This document shows, piece by piece, positions 17,181-26,134 of a DNA stretch of 45,461 nucleotides. The stretch is taken from NCBI GenBank assembly GCA_949285535.1, contig CASDZP010000009.1, positions 1 through 45,461 on the forward strand, written 5' to 3'. Source of the DNA: an uncultured Alistipes sp. (GTDB lineage Bacteria; Bacteroidota; Bacteroidia; Bacteroidales; Rikenellaceae). The position numbers and the translations under genes are program-made. Every line of letters begins with the position of its first letter. Position 1 is the stretch's first letter. The notes under the pieces were generated by a model. That model worked only from the letters and a program-made list of their open reading frames with translations, made no database searches and had not been told where the DNA came from.

Positions 17181-18131
17181 TCAGAGCCATTTTTTACGTC
17201 TGAATATATAGAATGTCACCGTCGCAGAGAGTATCATCAGCAACAGGGCGAACGGATAACCGTAACGGCTCGACAGCTCAGGCATATAGGCGAAGTTCAT
17301 ACCGTAGATGCTCGCGATGAGCGTAGGCGGCATAAAGAACACCGAGAGGACGGTGAAGAGCTTGGTTATGTTGTTCTGCTCGATGTTGATAAGACCCAAC
17401 GCGGTATCCTGAAGATAGTCGAGACGGTCGAGACTGAAATCGGCGTGGCTCAAAAGTGAGGCGACGTCCTTCAACATCATCGAGAGTCTCGGATATGTAT
17501 CGTTCGGGAAACGATCGGAACGCATTATCGACGAGATGACACGCTGACGGTCAAATATATTCTCCCTCAATATCATGTTGTTGTCCTGAAGCATCGTTAT
17601 CCGCTTCAATATCTCCTTGTCGATGGTACCGTCGATAGAGATATGTCGGCTCAACTGCGCCACCTGACGAGATATGGACTCGACCGTGTCGGCGTCGAGG
17701 TCGATGCGCACCTCCAACAGCGAGACGAGTATATGGAATCCTGTCGGATAAAGTCTGTAATTTATCTGTAACTTGCGCGCCGTATCGGAGAATGTCTTGA
17801 GGTCGGTGTTACGCTCCGAGATAAGCACCCCCTCGCTCAATACGAACGACAACGGCTCGACGACGAATCCCGCATCGGTCGCCATAAGAAAGTTGGTGTT
17901 GCAATAGACGGCGTGCTCCGTCTCGCTGTAACGAGACGAACTCTCGATTTCCTCTATCTGCTCCTCCGTCTGGAAGTTTATCTCCATGAAATCTTCGACC
18001 GCACGTTTCTCCTTGACGGTGGGGTCGAACATGTCTATCCACAGAATGTCGTCATAGCCGAGGTCATCGAAAAGTTTTACGTCGGCGTTTCGGATTACTT
18101 TATTATAAGATTTGAGATATATTGTCAACAT
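17181..18131 (-). CDS. corA: CorA-type magnesium/cobalt channel
   Basis: A 316-aa divalent-cation channel subunit of the inner membrane. A long cytosolic N-terminal alpha/beta and coiled-helix domain is followed by two C-terminal membrane segments. The selectivity motif Y-GMN lies at G277-M278-N279 between them, and the basic tail RRKKWL ends the protein, as in CorA. The usual periplasmic MPEL loop follows GMN. Expected to form a homopentamer. It is downstream of mqnA (54 bp gap) and 1 bp upstream of ybaK. Confidence 0.93.
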   Translation of the reverse strand: MLTIYLKSYNKVIRNADVKLFDDLGYDDILWIDMFDPTVKEKRAVEDFMEINFQTEEQIEEIESSSRYSETEHAVYCNTNFLMATDAGFVVEPLSFVLSEGVLISERNTDLKTFSDTARKLQINYRLYPTGFHILVSLLEVRIDLDADTVESISRQVAQLSRHISIDGTIDKEILKRITMLQDNNMILRENIFDRQRVISSIMRSDRFPNDTYPRLSMMLKDVASLLSHADFSLDRLDYLQDTALGLINIEQNNITKLFTVLSVFFMPPTLIASIYGMNFAYMPELSSRYGYPFALLLMILSATVTFYIFRRKKWL

Positions 18132-18180
18132 GATTCGGTTCCTCTGTTAAGTTAGCCTATCCTTGTCTACACGGTATCAT

Positions 18181-18199
18181 GCGCCTCACAATGAGGCGC
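18181..18199 (-). terminator. Perfect hairpin at the mqnA stop codon
   Basis: GCGCCTCA and TGAGGCGC form a perfect 8-bp stem with a 3-nt loop that includes part of the mqnA stop region (stop at 18186-18188). No T tract follows, so it may be an mRNA 3'-end structure rather than a true terminator. It is not linked to a dispersed-repeat copy. Confidence 0.4.
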
Positions 18200-18953
18200 C
18201 TCCGGACACGGGGGCTATCTTTCTGAGGAACATCTCAAGAGCCTTGCGCTTGTCGATGTCTAAGTTGAAATCTATGTTGTTGGTGAGATAATCTATCGCC
18301 GTGGGCGAGATACCGGCGTAACGGCTCTGCGCCACCGCCTCCTCTATATGCTCGACACCGTATCTGAGCGCGCTCTCAATCTCCGCCACAGCCTCTTTAT
18401 CGACACCGGGACGCGCCACCCACGCGGCGAAGACGAACGGCAACGAGGTGTATCGCTTCCATTCGAGTGCGAGGTCATAGCAGTAAGGCATCGTGTTCTC
18501 ATGCTCGAAGACCTTGTCGCCGATAAGCAGGTAACCTTTACCGGGCACGGGCGACGACACCTCCGAATAGTCGGTCAGTTCCTCGAAACGTGGAGAGATT
18601 TTCCAATATTCGCGGCAGAGCAGTTTAACCAACGCGGCAGAGGTGCGCGAATGGCTGTCGAGCATGATTGTCTCAATCTGTTCGACAGGTGTCGTTGACA
18701 TCACCACAACGGTACGAACCGCACCGTTAGCGCCTATGCAATAATTGGTTATGACTTCGAGTGAGGGGTCTTTGACGAGAGCCGCCACGGGAACGAGCGC
18801 CACATCGACGCTTCTTTCAAGAATGGAACGGGCACAGAGAGCCGGAATCTGCAATACGAGGTCGGCATGAAGCCTCGACGCCTCATGCTCAAGACCGTAA
18901 ACGAATGTTGCGGTGTTGAGATATGATACTGCAGCTATTCTCAGGCGAGCCAT
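18186..18953 (-). CDS. mqnA: Chorismate dehydratase MqnA
   Basis: A 255-aa periplasmic-binding-protein-like enzyme converting chorismate to 3-enolpyruvylbenzoate, the first step of the futalosine route to menaquinone. The diagnostic N-terminus (I-A-A-V-SYLNT) is present, followed by VDVALVPVAAL, SRTSAALVKLL and GDKVFE-type motifs. No signal peptide, consistent with a cytosolic enzyme. Other mqn genes are not in the window. It is transcribed away from pheT, so 18954-19238 is a divergent promoter region. Confidence 0.92.
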   Translation of the reverse strand: MARLRIAAVSYLNTATFVYGLEHEASRLHADLVLQIPALCARSILERSVDVALVPVAALVKDPSLEVITNYCIGANGAVRTVVVMSTTPVEQIETIMLDSHSRTSAALVKLLCREYWKISPRFEELTDYSEVSSPVPGKGYLLIGDKVFEHENTMPYCYDLALEWKRYTSLPFVFAAWVARPGVDKEAVAEIESALRYGVEHIEEAVAQSRYAGISPTAIDYLTNNIDFNLDIDKRKALEMFLRKIAPVSGGASL

Positions 18954-19238
18954 CGTCCATAATCTTCAATACGGTTGAGTTATCACAAAAGCCGACGGGC
19001 ATACTTCGCGCCGTCGCGACGCAAAGGTAACCATTTTCTTTTAAAAAAGTTCACCCCAGCACTCTTTTTTTACCCTGTCACACTCCGACAGTGTCCCGAC
19101 GCCGTTTTGGTGACACAAACGGCAAGGCGATGCGCATAAAACAGCTATTTTGACATAAAGTAGCCGCCGAAACTCTTTTTTTATGCAATCCGCCGATTTT
19201 TTTGTATCTTGCGCGGTAAAAGTAAACATCAACAAGCG

Positions 19239-21689
19239 ATGAAAATATCTTACAGTTGGCTTAAAAGCTATGTAAACACCGATTTGACGCCCGAAGAGAC
19301 GGCTCGCATCCTTACAGACGCCGGTCTTGAAGTGGAGGCACTCGAACATATCGAAACTATTAAAGGCGGTCTTGCGGGGCTGGTTATCGGCAAGGTTCTG
19401 ACATGTGAACCTCACCCCGATTCAGACCACCTCAACATCACGACCGTCGATTACGGCGAAGGTCCCGTTCAGATTGTCTGCGGCGCGCCCAACGTGAAGG
19501 CGGGTCAGACCGTGGTGGTGGCGACCATCGGCACCACTCTCTACCCAACAGGTGCGGAAGAGGGTTTCAAGATAAAGAAAAGCAAGATTCGCGGTGTCGA
19601 GTCGTTCGGCATGATATGCGCCGAGGACGAGATAGGTGTAGGCGAGTCACATGACGGCATCATCGTGTTGCCCGACGACGTGGCTGTCGGAACTCCCGCA
19701 CGTGAATACTATAAGATAGAGGATGACTACCAGCTCGAAATAGGTCTCACCCCCAACCGTATCGACGCCGCATCACACTACGGCGTGGCGCGTGACCTGG
19801 CGGTGTCGCTCAAATACAAAGGCCTCAAAGGCGAGCTCTCGCTTCCCGACGTATCGTCGTTCAAGGCTGGCGACAAACGAGGCATCGAGGTATCTGTGGA
19901 GGCTCCCGAAGCGGCTCCCGCCTACAAGGGTATCACCATACGAGGCGTGAAAATCGCCCCCTCACCCGAATGGCTCCAGACACGTCTACGCTCTATCGGC
20001 ATAAACCCCAAAAACAATGTTGTCGATATAACCAACTTCATACTTCATGAACTCGGACAGCCGCTCCACGCGTTCGACGCCGCCAAGATTAAAGGTGGTA
20101 AGATAGTGGTGCGCACCGCCACAGAAGGCACTCCGTTCGTTACGCTTGACGGCGTGGAACGCAAACTCTCCGCGGAGGATTTGATGATATGCAACGAGTC
20201 GGAACCGATGTGTATAGCGGGTGTGCTCGGCGGTCTCGAATCGGGCGTCACCGAACAGACAACCGACGTGTTCATCGAAAGCGCATATTTCAACCCCGTG
20301 TGGGTGCGTAAGACGGCTAAACGTCACGGTATCTCTACCGACGCTTCGTTCCGCTACGAACGAGGCACCGACCCCGAAATGCCCGACTACGCGCTACGTC
20401 GCGCCGCACTCCTCATCACGGAGCTGGCAGGAGGCGAACTCTCTGCGATAGAGGATGTAACATCGTCTAAAGCGGAACCGTTCGATGTGGAACTCTCACT
20501 CGAAGAGCTCTACGCGCTGATTGGCAAGAATATCGGTAAAGAGGCAGTCGAAAGCATACTTGAAGGTTTGCAGATAAAGATTGTGTCACAGCAGGGCGAC
20601 ACCTATAAACTTCAGGTTCCCACATATCGTGTGGATGTGCGCCGTCCGTGCGACGTGGCGGAAGACATACTCCGAATATACGGCTATAACAACATCGAGA
20701 TACCGCAGAAGGTCAACTCTACCCTCTCGTACGCTCCCAAACCCGACAAAGACAGGTTTGTAGAGACGGTGTCAAACTTCATGTCATGCGACTTTACCGA
20801 GATAATGAGCAACTCACTCACATCATCGGACTATTATGAAGGTTGCGACCTCTACCCCGCCTCGGCGTCGGTGAAGATAATGAACCCGTTGAGCAACGAG
20901 CTTAACGTGATGCGCCAGACGCTCCTTTTCGGCGCGATGGAGGCGTTGGAGCTCAACACCAAACGTAAAAACGGCGATGTGAAGCTCTACGAATTGGGTA
21001 ACTGCTACTTCTATGACGAAACGGCACGCGAAAAAGGCGGTCTTGCCCCCTACTCGCAGGAGTACATGCTCGGCATACTCGTGAGCGGCGTATCGGAGGC
21101 GGCATCATGGAATCAGCCCGCCAAAGCACCCGACTTCTTCACCATGAAAGCCAAAATAGAGCATCTCGTCTCTCGTCTGTCGCTCGACATGAGCGAGGCA
21201 CGTCTCGACCCGCTCTCAAGCTCGCTCTTCTCGCAGGCTGTCACCATAACGATGAGAGGCAAGCAGATAGGCCTCATGGGTGTGGTTTCCAAAGCGGTAC
21301 GCACACGTTTCGACATAAAGAGCGAGGTTTACTATGCTCAGATAAGCATGGACAAGCTCCTCCAGATGACCAAAGGCTACAAACTGACCGTCAAAGAGCT
21401 TCCCAAATATCCCGAAGTCAAGAGAGACCTTGCGTTGCTCGTGGACAAAAACGTCGATTTCGCGCGTCTGCGCTCGATAGCCTACGGAACAGAGAAAAAA
21501 CTGCTTAAGAAAGTGAGCCTCTTCGACGTATATGAGGGCAATAAACTGCCCGAAGGCAAAAAATCATACGCGTTGAGCTTCATTCTCGAAGACAAGGAGA
21601 AAACCCTCACCGACAACGTGATTGACAAGGTTATGGGCAACCTCATGTTCCAGTTCGAGAAACAGGTCGGAGCGGAAATCAGAAAATAA
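19239..21689 (+). CDS. pheT: Phenylalanyl-tRNA synthetase beta subunit
   Basis: An 816-aa beta chain of the (alpha-beta)2 synthetase that charges tRNA-Phe. Domains in order: N-terminal MKISYSWLKSYV; tRNA-binding OB fold (about 40-150, with CEPHPDSDHLN and CGAPNV); B3/4 editing domain (about 210-400, DITNFILHELGQPLHAFD); B5 domain; the catalytic-like core with GNCYFYDE; and the C-terminal anticodon-binding FDX-ACB domain (LPKYPEVKRDLAL). The ATG at 19239 was chosen over 19209 because it restores the family's MKISYSWL start. pheS is not adjacent. A -7-like TATCTTG is at 19205-19211 and a hairpin terminator at 21726. Confidence 0.96.
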   Translation: MKISYSWLKSYVNTDLTPEETARILTDAGLEVEALEHIETIKGGLAGLVIGKVLTCEPHPDSDHLNITTVDYGEGPVQIVCGAPNVKAGQTVVVATIGTTLYPTGAEEGFKIKKSKIRGVESFGMICAEDEIGVGESHDGIIVLPDDVAVGTPAREYYKIEDDYQLEIGLTPNRIDAASHYGVARDLAVSLKYKGLKGELSLPDVSSFKAGDKRGIEVSVEAPEAAPAYKGITIRGVKIAPSPEWLQTRLRSIGINPKNNVVDITNFILHELGQPLHAFDAAKIKGGKIVVRTATEGTPFVTLDGVERKLSAEDLMICNESEPMCIAGVLGGLESGVTEQTTDVFIESAYFNPVWVRKTAKRHGISTDASFRYERGTDPEMPDYALRRAALLITELAGGELSAIEDVTSSKAEPFDVELSLEELYALIGKNIGKEAVESILEGLQIKIVSQQGDTYKLQVPTYRVDVRRPCDVAEDILRIYGYNNIEIPQKVNSTLSYAPKPDKDRFVETVSNFMSCDFTEIMSNSLTSSDYYEGCDLYPASASVKIMNPLSNELNVMRQTLLFGAMEALELNTKRKNGDVKLYELGNCYFYDETAREKGGLAPYSQEYMLGILVSGVSEAASWNQPAKAPDFFTMKAKIEHLVSRLSLDMSEARLDPLSSSLFSQAVTITMRGKQIGLMGVVSKAVRTRFDIKSEVYYAQISMDKLLQMTKGYKLTVKELPKYPEVKRDLALLVDKNVDFARLRSIAYGTEKKLLKKVSLFDVYEGNKLPEGKKSYALSFILEDKEKTLTDNVIDKVMGNLMFQFEKQVGAEIRK

Positions 21690-21725
21690 CGGACGGCGAA
21701 TCAATCGTTCGTCACACAACAGAAG

Positions 21726-21760
21726 CGAGGGTCGGGAAAGAAAATTTTTCCCGACCCTCG
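21726..21760 (+). terminator. Terminator hairpin after pheT
   Basis: A 14-bp perfect stem (21726-21739 / 21747-21760, CGAGGGTCGGGAAA and its complement) with a 7-nt loop, 37 bp after the pheT stop. The trailing T tract is weak (TCCTT). Confidence 0.75.
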
Positions 21761-21831
21761 TCCTTAAAAGACGGACGCCACAAAAAAACGATTCATCCGT
21801 TTGTGTATAATGATGTTCCGTGTCATAAAAA

Positions 21832-21862
21832 TTGGAATGAAAAAGAAAAATAATTATCTTTG
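21832..21862 (+). promoter_or_regulatory. tig promoter (-33 TTG, -7 TATCTTTG)
   Basis: TTG at 21832-21834 is spaced 20 bp from TATCTTTG at 21855-21862. This is an excellent match to the Bacteroidetes housekeeping promoter (TTG-N19-21-TAnnTTTG), 77 bp before the tig start. Confidence 0.8.
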
Positions 21863-21939
21863 CGACGCTTTTCGTACCTTTCGGCGCGGAGAGCCACACC
21901 CGTAACGGAAAATTAACAACAAACAATAACATATAACCG

Positions 21940-23265
21940 ATGAATATCGTAAAAGAAGATCTCGGCAATCAGGCGCTCATGCTGAAAGTGAGCGTTGTGG
22001 AAGCCGATTATAAAGAGGCTGTTGAGAAAGCTCTCAAAGGTTACAGAAAAAAAGCCAACATCCCCGGTTTCCGTCCCGGCATGGCTCCCATGACGATTAT
22101 CAACAAGATGTATCGTCGCGGTACCGTTGCCGACGAGTCATACCGCATGGCATCAAAAGCAATGCTCCAGTATCTCGAAGAGAACAAAATCGAGATTGTG
22201 GGCGAACCGATGCCCGCCGAAAACCACCCCGAACTCCACTTCGACACGGCTGTCGATTTCGAGTTCCAGTTTGAGGTAGGTGTAAAACCCGAAGTAAACG
22301 TTGACCTCGCAAAAGTAGAGGTTGTAAAATACGAGATTGAGGCAGACGCCGAAATGCTCTCTTCTTACAAAGATAACCTCCTCCGCCGTTTCGGCAAGCT
22401 CATAGATGTCGATGTTGTGGAGAAAGAAGACGCCGTAAGCGCAACCCTCACAGGCGGTGACATCACAGTAGATGACGCCTATATAGGTCTCATCGGCATG
22501 GAAGACGATGTTCGCGGTCTCTTCCTCGGCAAAAAAGTGGGGGACAAAGTTGAAGTGGAAATCGAAAAACTCTACCCCAACAAATCACAGCGTGCCGCAA
22601 TCCTCTCTCTCAAAGAGAACGAACTCGACGGCATAGCTTCCAAATTCGAGGCTGTCATCACCCGCATACGTCGTTTCGCCGCTCCCGAGCTTAACGAAGA
22701 GCTCTTCAAAGAGGCGTTCCCCGACGGCAGCGTGAAAGACGAAGCAGGTCTCAACGCCCATGTCGAAAGCAAGGTTAAGGAAGAACTCGCACGTGAAGCG
22801 CAGGCAAAATTGGCTATGGACACCCGCAAGGCTGTCATCGACGCCGCCAAACTCACTCTTCCCGAACCTTTCCTCAAGAGATGGCTTGTAGCGATAAACG
22901 AAGGCAAGTTCTCTATGGAAGACATCGAGAAAGAGTTTGACGCTTTCAAAGAGATGATGTCTTGGGACATTCTCGAACGTCACTACCTCAAAGAGGCAGG
23001 CATCACAATCGGCAACGAAGACGTTAAAGCCGAGGCTCGCTCACTCGCTCTCATGCAGTTCGCATATTACGGCATGGCAAACCCCGATGACGCAACCCTC
23101 GACAGCTACGTCAACCACATCATGGCAAACAAAGAAGAAGTCCGCCGTCTCTACGAGCGCGTGACCGAAAACAAAGTCATCGAATATCTCGACTCCAAGA
23201 TTAAAATCAAAAACAAAAAAACGTCAGCCAAAGATTTTGCCGCTCTCGTAAATCCGCAGGCATAA
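21940..23265 (+). CDS. tig: Trigger factor
   Basis: A 441-aa ribosome-associated chaperone. The N-terminal ribosome-binding domain contains the signature KANIPGFRPGMAPMTIINKMYR (about residues 36-57; family consensus GFRxGxxP). A central PPIase-like domain follows (about 150-240) with GMEDDVRGLFLGKKVGDKVEVE, then the helical C-terminal chaperone domain. Length is typical of Bacteroidetes trigger factors. It has its own strong promoter and a terminator at 23290. The last 37 codons or so and the terminator are duplicated in inverted orientation just downstream (23312-23462), next to dispersed-repeat copy C; the functional gene itself appears intact. Confidence 0.95.
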   Translation: MNIVKEDLGNQALMLKVSVVEADYKEAVEKALKGYRKKANIPGFRPGMAPMTIINKMYRRGTVADESYRMASKAMLQYLEENKIEIVGEPMPAENHPELHFDTAVDFEFQFEVGVKPEVNVDLAKVEVVKYEIEADAEMLSSYKDNLLRRFGKLIDVDVVEKEDAVSATLTGGDITVDDAYIGLIGMEDDVRGLFLGKKVGDKVEVEIEKLYPNKSQRAAILSLKENELDGIASKFEAVITRIRRFAAPELNEELFKEAFPDGSVKDEAGLNAHVESKVKEELAREAQAKLAMDTRKAVIDAAKLTLPEPFLKRWLVAINEGKFSMEDIEKEFDAFKEMMSWDILERHYLKEAGITIGNEDVKAEARSLALMQFAYYGMANPDDATLDSYVNHIMANKEEVRRLYERVTENKVIEYLDSKIKIKNKKTSAKDFAALVNPQA

Positions 23266-23462
23266 GGCTCGTTTAAAATAACAACAATTAAGAGAGGTTT
23301 ATGATAACTGAATCATAAACCTCTCTTTTGTTGCTATTTAAACGAGCCTTATGCCTGCGGATTTTACCGAGAGAGCAAAATCTTTGACCGACGTTTTTGT
23401 TTTTGATTTTAATCTTGGAGTCGAGATATTCGATGACTTTGTTTTTATGTCACACGCTCGTA
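23152..23462. repeat. tig: Fold-back: inverted copy of the tig 3' end and terminator
   Basis: The right arm 23312-23462 is a diverged reverse complement of 23152-23305, that is, the last part of tig plus its 3' UTR. The innermost 16 bp (23290-23305 / 23312-23327) are perfect with a 6-nt loop and are followed by TTTTG, so they act as the tig terminator. Outside the stem the copy has several transitions and small indels that break the reading frame. The outer end of the copy abuts ATGTCTCC at 23466, the end of repeat copy C. Confidence 0.92.
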
Positions 23463-23465
23463 TAA

Positions 23466-23640
23466 ATGTCTCCGACGGGTCTGCCGACAGCCGCTCCCGC
23501 GGGGCGCCTTCAGCGGGAGTTACTTTGTCCCTCGACAAAGTAATCAAAACGAGGGGGCACAGCCCCTTTTGACCATGTCACATTCAGTCGGCTCATTACC
23601 TTTCAAGAAGTCAGCATCCTTATCGCACTCGCCTCGGTTA
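23466..23640 (-). repeat. Dispersed intergenic repeat, copy C
   Basis: Minus-orientation copy. It begins with ATGTCTCCGACGGG (complement of the GGAGACAT end), then the G/C-rich zone, the hairpin ACTTTGTC/GACAAAGT (about 23522-23541), AGGGGGCACAGCCCCT, and the distal AATGAGCC / ATGCTGACTTC blocks. The distal end fades out around 23640. It shares all internal blocks with copies A, B, D and E. Confidence 0.85.
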
Positions 23641-23837
23641 TTAATAGAGTGACATTTGCCTAATTAAGGTAATGACGAATATTGCTCGTGTGTAAAATAG
23701 TTCTTATTTTTATAACGGTACAATGATTATATTTATCCATATATTGATTATACATGTATATAGATAGAATAATTACATCGGATAATTATATAGAGGATAG
23801 AGAATATAGGATTAATTATCTATATAATATGTGAATT
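23641..23837 (+). promoter_or_regulatory. AT-rich leader before the Crp/Fnr-type gene
   Basis: About 200 bp of very AT-rich DNA. A 9-bp inverted repeat, ATTATATAG (23785-23793) and CTATATAAT (23820-23828), sits just before the regulator's ATG and could be an operator, possibly autoregulatory. No clear TAnnTTTG box was found. Confidence 0.3.
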
Positions 23838-24416
23838 ATGAAAGACAGAATCGATGAATATGACATGTCGTCTCTCAATCTCTCTCCATTGAAAGAGTAT
23901 ATAATGGATAATGGGACGATAAAACAGCTGAAAGCAAAAGAATTTCTGTTGCATCAGAATGACACGGACAGACTTGTAGGCTTTGTAGCTGAAGGTGCGC
24001 TACGGCACACAAGATGCGATGAGTCAGGCAAAGAACATATTGTAGGTTACAGTTTTAAAGACGGATTTGTGGCGGAATACTCTTCATGTCTGTGCGGACG
24101 GCCGTCTCTAATATCCGTTCAGGCGATAAAAAAGAGCGTCGTATATGTGATAAAATACGAAGAACTCGAAAAATTCTGGAACTCCTCCCCCGAAAAGCAG
24201 CGTCTCGGCAGAATAGTGGCGGAACAACTATTCGTAATGGCATACAAACGTCTGATTGACAGCTATTGCGCCACTCCCGAAGAACGGTATATCGACCTTA
24301 TGAAAAACATACCGAACCTAAAAGAATCCGTTCCGCTGAAAGAGATAGCCTCATTCATAGGCGTCACTCCTGAAACGGTAAGCGTCATACGTAAAAAACT
24401 ATTGAAAAAGTCTTGA
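23838..24416 (+). CDS. Crp/Fnr-family transcriptional regulator
   Basis: A 192-aa regulator. The N-terminal cyclic-nucleotide-binding-like beta-barrel (about 10-115) contains KAKEFLLHQNDTDRLVGFVAEGALR and VGYSFKDGFVAEYSS. The C-terminal winged-helix segment (about 150-192) has LKEIASFIGVTPETVSVIRKKLLKKS, a helix-turn-helix. There is no cysteine cluster of the Fnr type and no complete cAMP-binding signature, so the effector is unknown. It precedes the SDR gene on the same strand by 97 bp, but the SDR has its own -7 box, so the two may be separately controlled. Confidence 0.85.
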   Translation: MKDRIDEYDMSSLNLSPLKEYIMDNGTIKQLKAKEFLLHQNDTDRLVGFVAEGALRHTRCDESGKEHIVGYSFKDGFVAEYSSCLCGRPSLISVQAIKKSVVYVIKYEELEKFWNSSPEKQRLGRIVAEQLFVMAYKRLIDSYCATPEERYIDLMKNIPNLKESVPLKEIASFIGVTPETVSVIRKKLLKKS

Positions 24417-24448
24417 TGTAACTCAAGAAAAAAACGCGTCCGACAATG

Positions 24449-24456
24449 TAGCTTTG
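24449..24456 (+). promoter_or_regulatory. -7 box for the SDR gene
   Basis: TAGCTTTG matches TAnnTTTG, 57 bp upstream of the SDR start. No convincing -33 element was found. A Fur-like palindrome lies immediately downstream. Confidence 0.5.
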
Positions 24457-24459
24457 TGG

Positions 24460-24474
24460 CAATGATAATCATTG
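24460..24474. promoter_or_regulatory. Fur-box-like palindrome
   Basis: CAATGATAATCATTG is a perfect 7-1-7 palindrome identical to the centre of the classical 19-bp Fur box (AATGATAATCATT). It begins 3 bp after the -7 box, so a bound repressor would block the SDR promoter. Iron or another metal as the signal is inference. Confidence 0.6.
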
Positions 24475-24513
24475 AACAAATAATACAAAATCACAAAAGA
24501 CAAAGCTAACAAC

Positions 24514-25233
24514 ATGGAGAAAATAATCATCATAGGCGGCACGTCGGGCATAGGGCGAGAACTTGCAAGGCTATACTCACATACTGACGCGATAATCGGC
24601 ATAATAGGACGCGACAAAGAGAAACTCGATGAAATACACCGTTCCAACCCCGAAAAATACCGCTGTATGTCTCTCGACATATCGGCGTCCGACCTTTCTT
24701 GCGATTCTCTCGACAGATTTGCCGATGAACTCGGCGGAGTTGACACGGTAATAGTTACGGCAGGTACAGGCGAACTTAACGAAAATTTGGATTTTCAGCT
24801 CGAAAAACCGACCATCTCAACAAATGTCACGGGATGGACACTTGTCGTCGATTGGGCTTTCAACAAATTTAAAAAAAGCGGTGGCGGACACATTGTCGCA
24901 GTCACATCCGTGGCAGGATTACGAGGTGATGGCACGGCACCCGCCTACAACGCCTCAAAAGCATATCAGATAAACTATCTCGAAGGACTGCATAAAAAAG
25001 CGACCAAACAGAAGCTACCGATATTCATAACCGACATACGCCCCGGCTTTATCAACACCCGAATGGCTAAAGGCGAAGGACTTTTCTGGGTCGCATCCGT
25101 AGAAAAAGCGGGCTCTCAAATATTCAACGCCATACGCAAAAAGAAAAACATCGCATACATCACCAAACGCTGGTCACTTGTGGCATACATTCTAAGAACA
25201 ATCCCAACCCGCCTCTACTGCAAAATATTATAA
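24514..25233 (+). CDS. Short-chain dehydrogenase/reductase
   Basis: A 239-aa classical SDR oxidoreductase using NAD(P)H. Rossmann motif GGTSGIGREL at 8-17, an NNAG-type replacement AGTGE, catalytic Ser in VAVTSVAGLRG, and the Y-x-x-x-K pair in AYNASKAYQ. The C-terminal part has ITDIRPGFINTRMAKG, common in the family. The substrate cannot be told; similar Bacteroidetes proteins carry only general annotation. The Fur-like palindrome before it suggests metal-dependent expression. Confidence 0.87.
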   Translation: MEKIIIIGGTSGIGRELARLYSHTDAIIGIIGRDKEKLDEIHRSNPEKYRCMSLDISASDLSCDSLDRFADELGGVDTVIVTAGTGELNENLDFQLEKPTISTNVTGWTLVVDWAFNKFKKSGGGHIVAVTSVAGLRGDGTAPAYNASKAYQINYLEGLHKKATKQKLPIFITDIRPGFINTRMAKGEGLFWVASVEKAGSQIFNAIRKKKNIAYITKRWSLVAYILRTIPTRLYCKIL

Positions 25234-25385
25234 TCATAATATTCACGCACTAAATAACACTGCTACACAACAGCGACAACAACACTAATATTATAAACAG
25301 CACGTACAAAAACACCAATAACATCAACAACATCAACAACTCCGACACGACATAATAGTACAAATAATACCACACACAATAACTA
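25234..25385. other. Intergenic low-complexity stretch
   Basis: A/C-rich sequence with short irregular repeats such as CAACAACA and ATCAACAAC (about 25270-25335). No gene, clear hairpin or promoter was recognised. Confidence 0.4.
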
Positions 25386-25840
25386 CCGACAAGTTGATTA
25401 GCGTACCCCGTCACATCATTCTTAATTTTTAATTCTTAATCCTTAATTATCAATCCTTTATTCACAATTCACAATTCACAATCCATAATCCATAATCCAT
25501 AATTTATAATTTTTAATTCTTGATTTTATTCTTTACACATTTATTTTTACCCGAACAGACTTTCGCCAAACAATCCTTAATTTGACACTCCAATTAATGT
25601 TCGTCATCTCTTATTTCGGGAATGTCAACAGATTATGGTGTAATTGACGAAGGGCGAGAAAGCGGAAGGCGATAGGCGGGAGGCGACAAACGGGAAGATG
25701 CTGACTTCGTGGGAGATAATGAGCCGAATGGGTATGACATGGTCAAAAGGGGCTGTGCCCCCTCGTTTTGGTTACTTTGTCGAGGGACAAAGTAACGCCG
25801 TCGGCAGACTCCGTCGGGAGCCCCCTCGGAGAGACTGCGT
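25386..25840 (+). repeat. Dispersed intergenic repeat, copy D
   Basis: Longest copy. The distal block at 25386-25418 (CCGACAAGTTGATTAGCGTA followed by CCCCGTCA) matches copy B. A variable A/T-rich tract follows, with tandem CACAATT (about 25461-25480) and CCATAAT units (about 25481-25506). The core runs from TATGGTGTAAT (25634) through both hairpins to the GTCGG-rich zone, ending near 25840. The last bases of the consensus (GTCGGAGACAT) are missing here. This end faces the inverted pseudogene copy at 25841. Confidence 0.85.
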
Positions 25841-26134
25841 AGCATGGGAATCAAAGCAAAAGACGCTATCCGTACTGCTAAAGCAATGTATGTGTCTGAA
25901 CCCGCAAAGAACTGAAAACTTGCAGAAGAGCTCAATAAGATGCTTTAAAAGAGTGTATGAATTATAAAAGCGGGATTCTCAATTATAATGAGAATCCCGC
26001 TTTTATAATAATCATGCACTCTTTTAAAGCATCTTATCGAGCTCTTCTGCAAGTTTTTCAGATTCTTTTGCGAGTTCAGACACATACATTGCTTTGGCAG
26101 CACGGATAGCGTCTTTTGCTTTGACAGCGATGCT
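25841..26134. repeat. Fold-back: inverted pseudogene copy of the adjacent gene's 3' end
   Basis: Left arm 25841-25981 is a diverged reverse complement of 25989-26134, covering about the last 37 codons, the stop and the 3' UTR of the secreted-protein gene ending at 26024. The inner stem (GCGGGATTCTCA and complement, 7-nt loop ATTATAA) is followed on the minus strand by a short T tract and probably terminates that gene. The copy has single-base deletions that destroy the frame (for example around 25908-25920) plus transitions, so it is a dead fragment. Confidence 0.92.

Noticed and set aside
18181..18199. A seventh fold-back at the mqnA stop codon
   Set aside because: The stem is only 8 bp, there is no core repeat nearby, and downstream sequence is not a copy of mqnA. 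It is kept as an ordinary 3'-end hairpin.
25461..25510. CRISPR array in the CACAATT/CCATAAT tract
   Set aside because: Units are 7 bp in direct tandem with no spacers; it is a simple-sequence tract.
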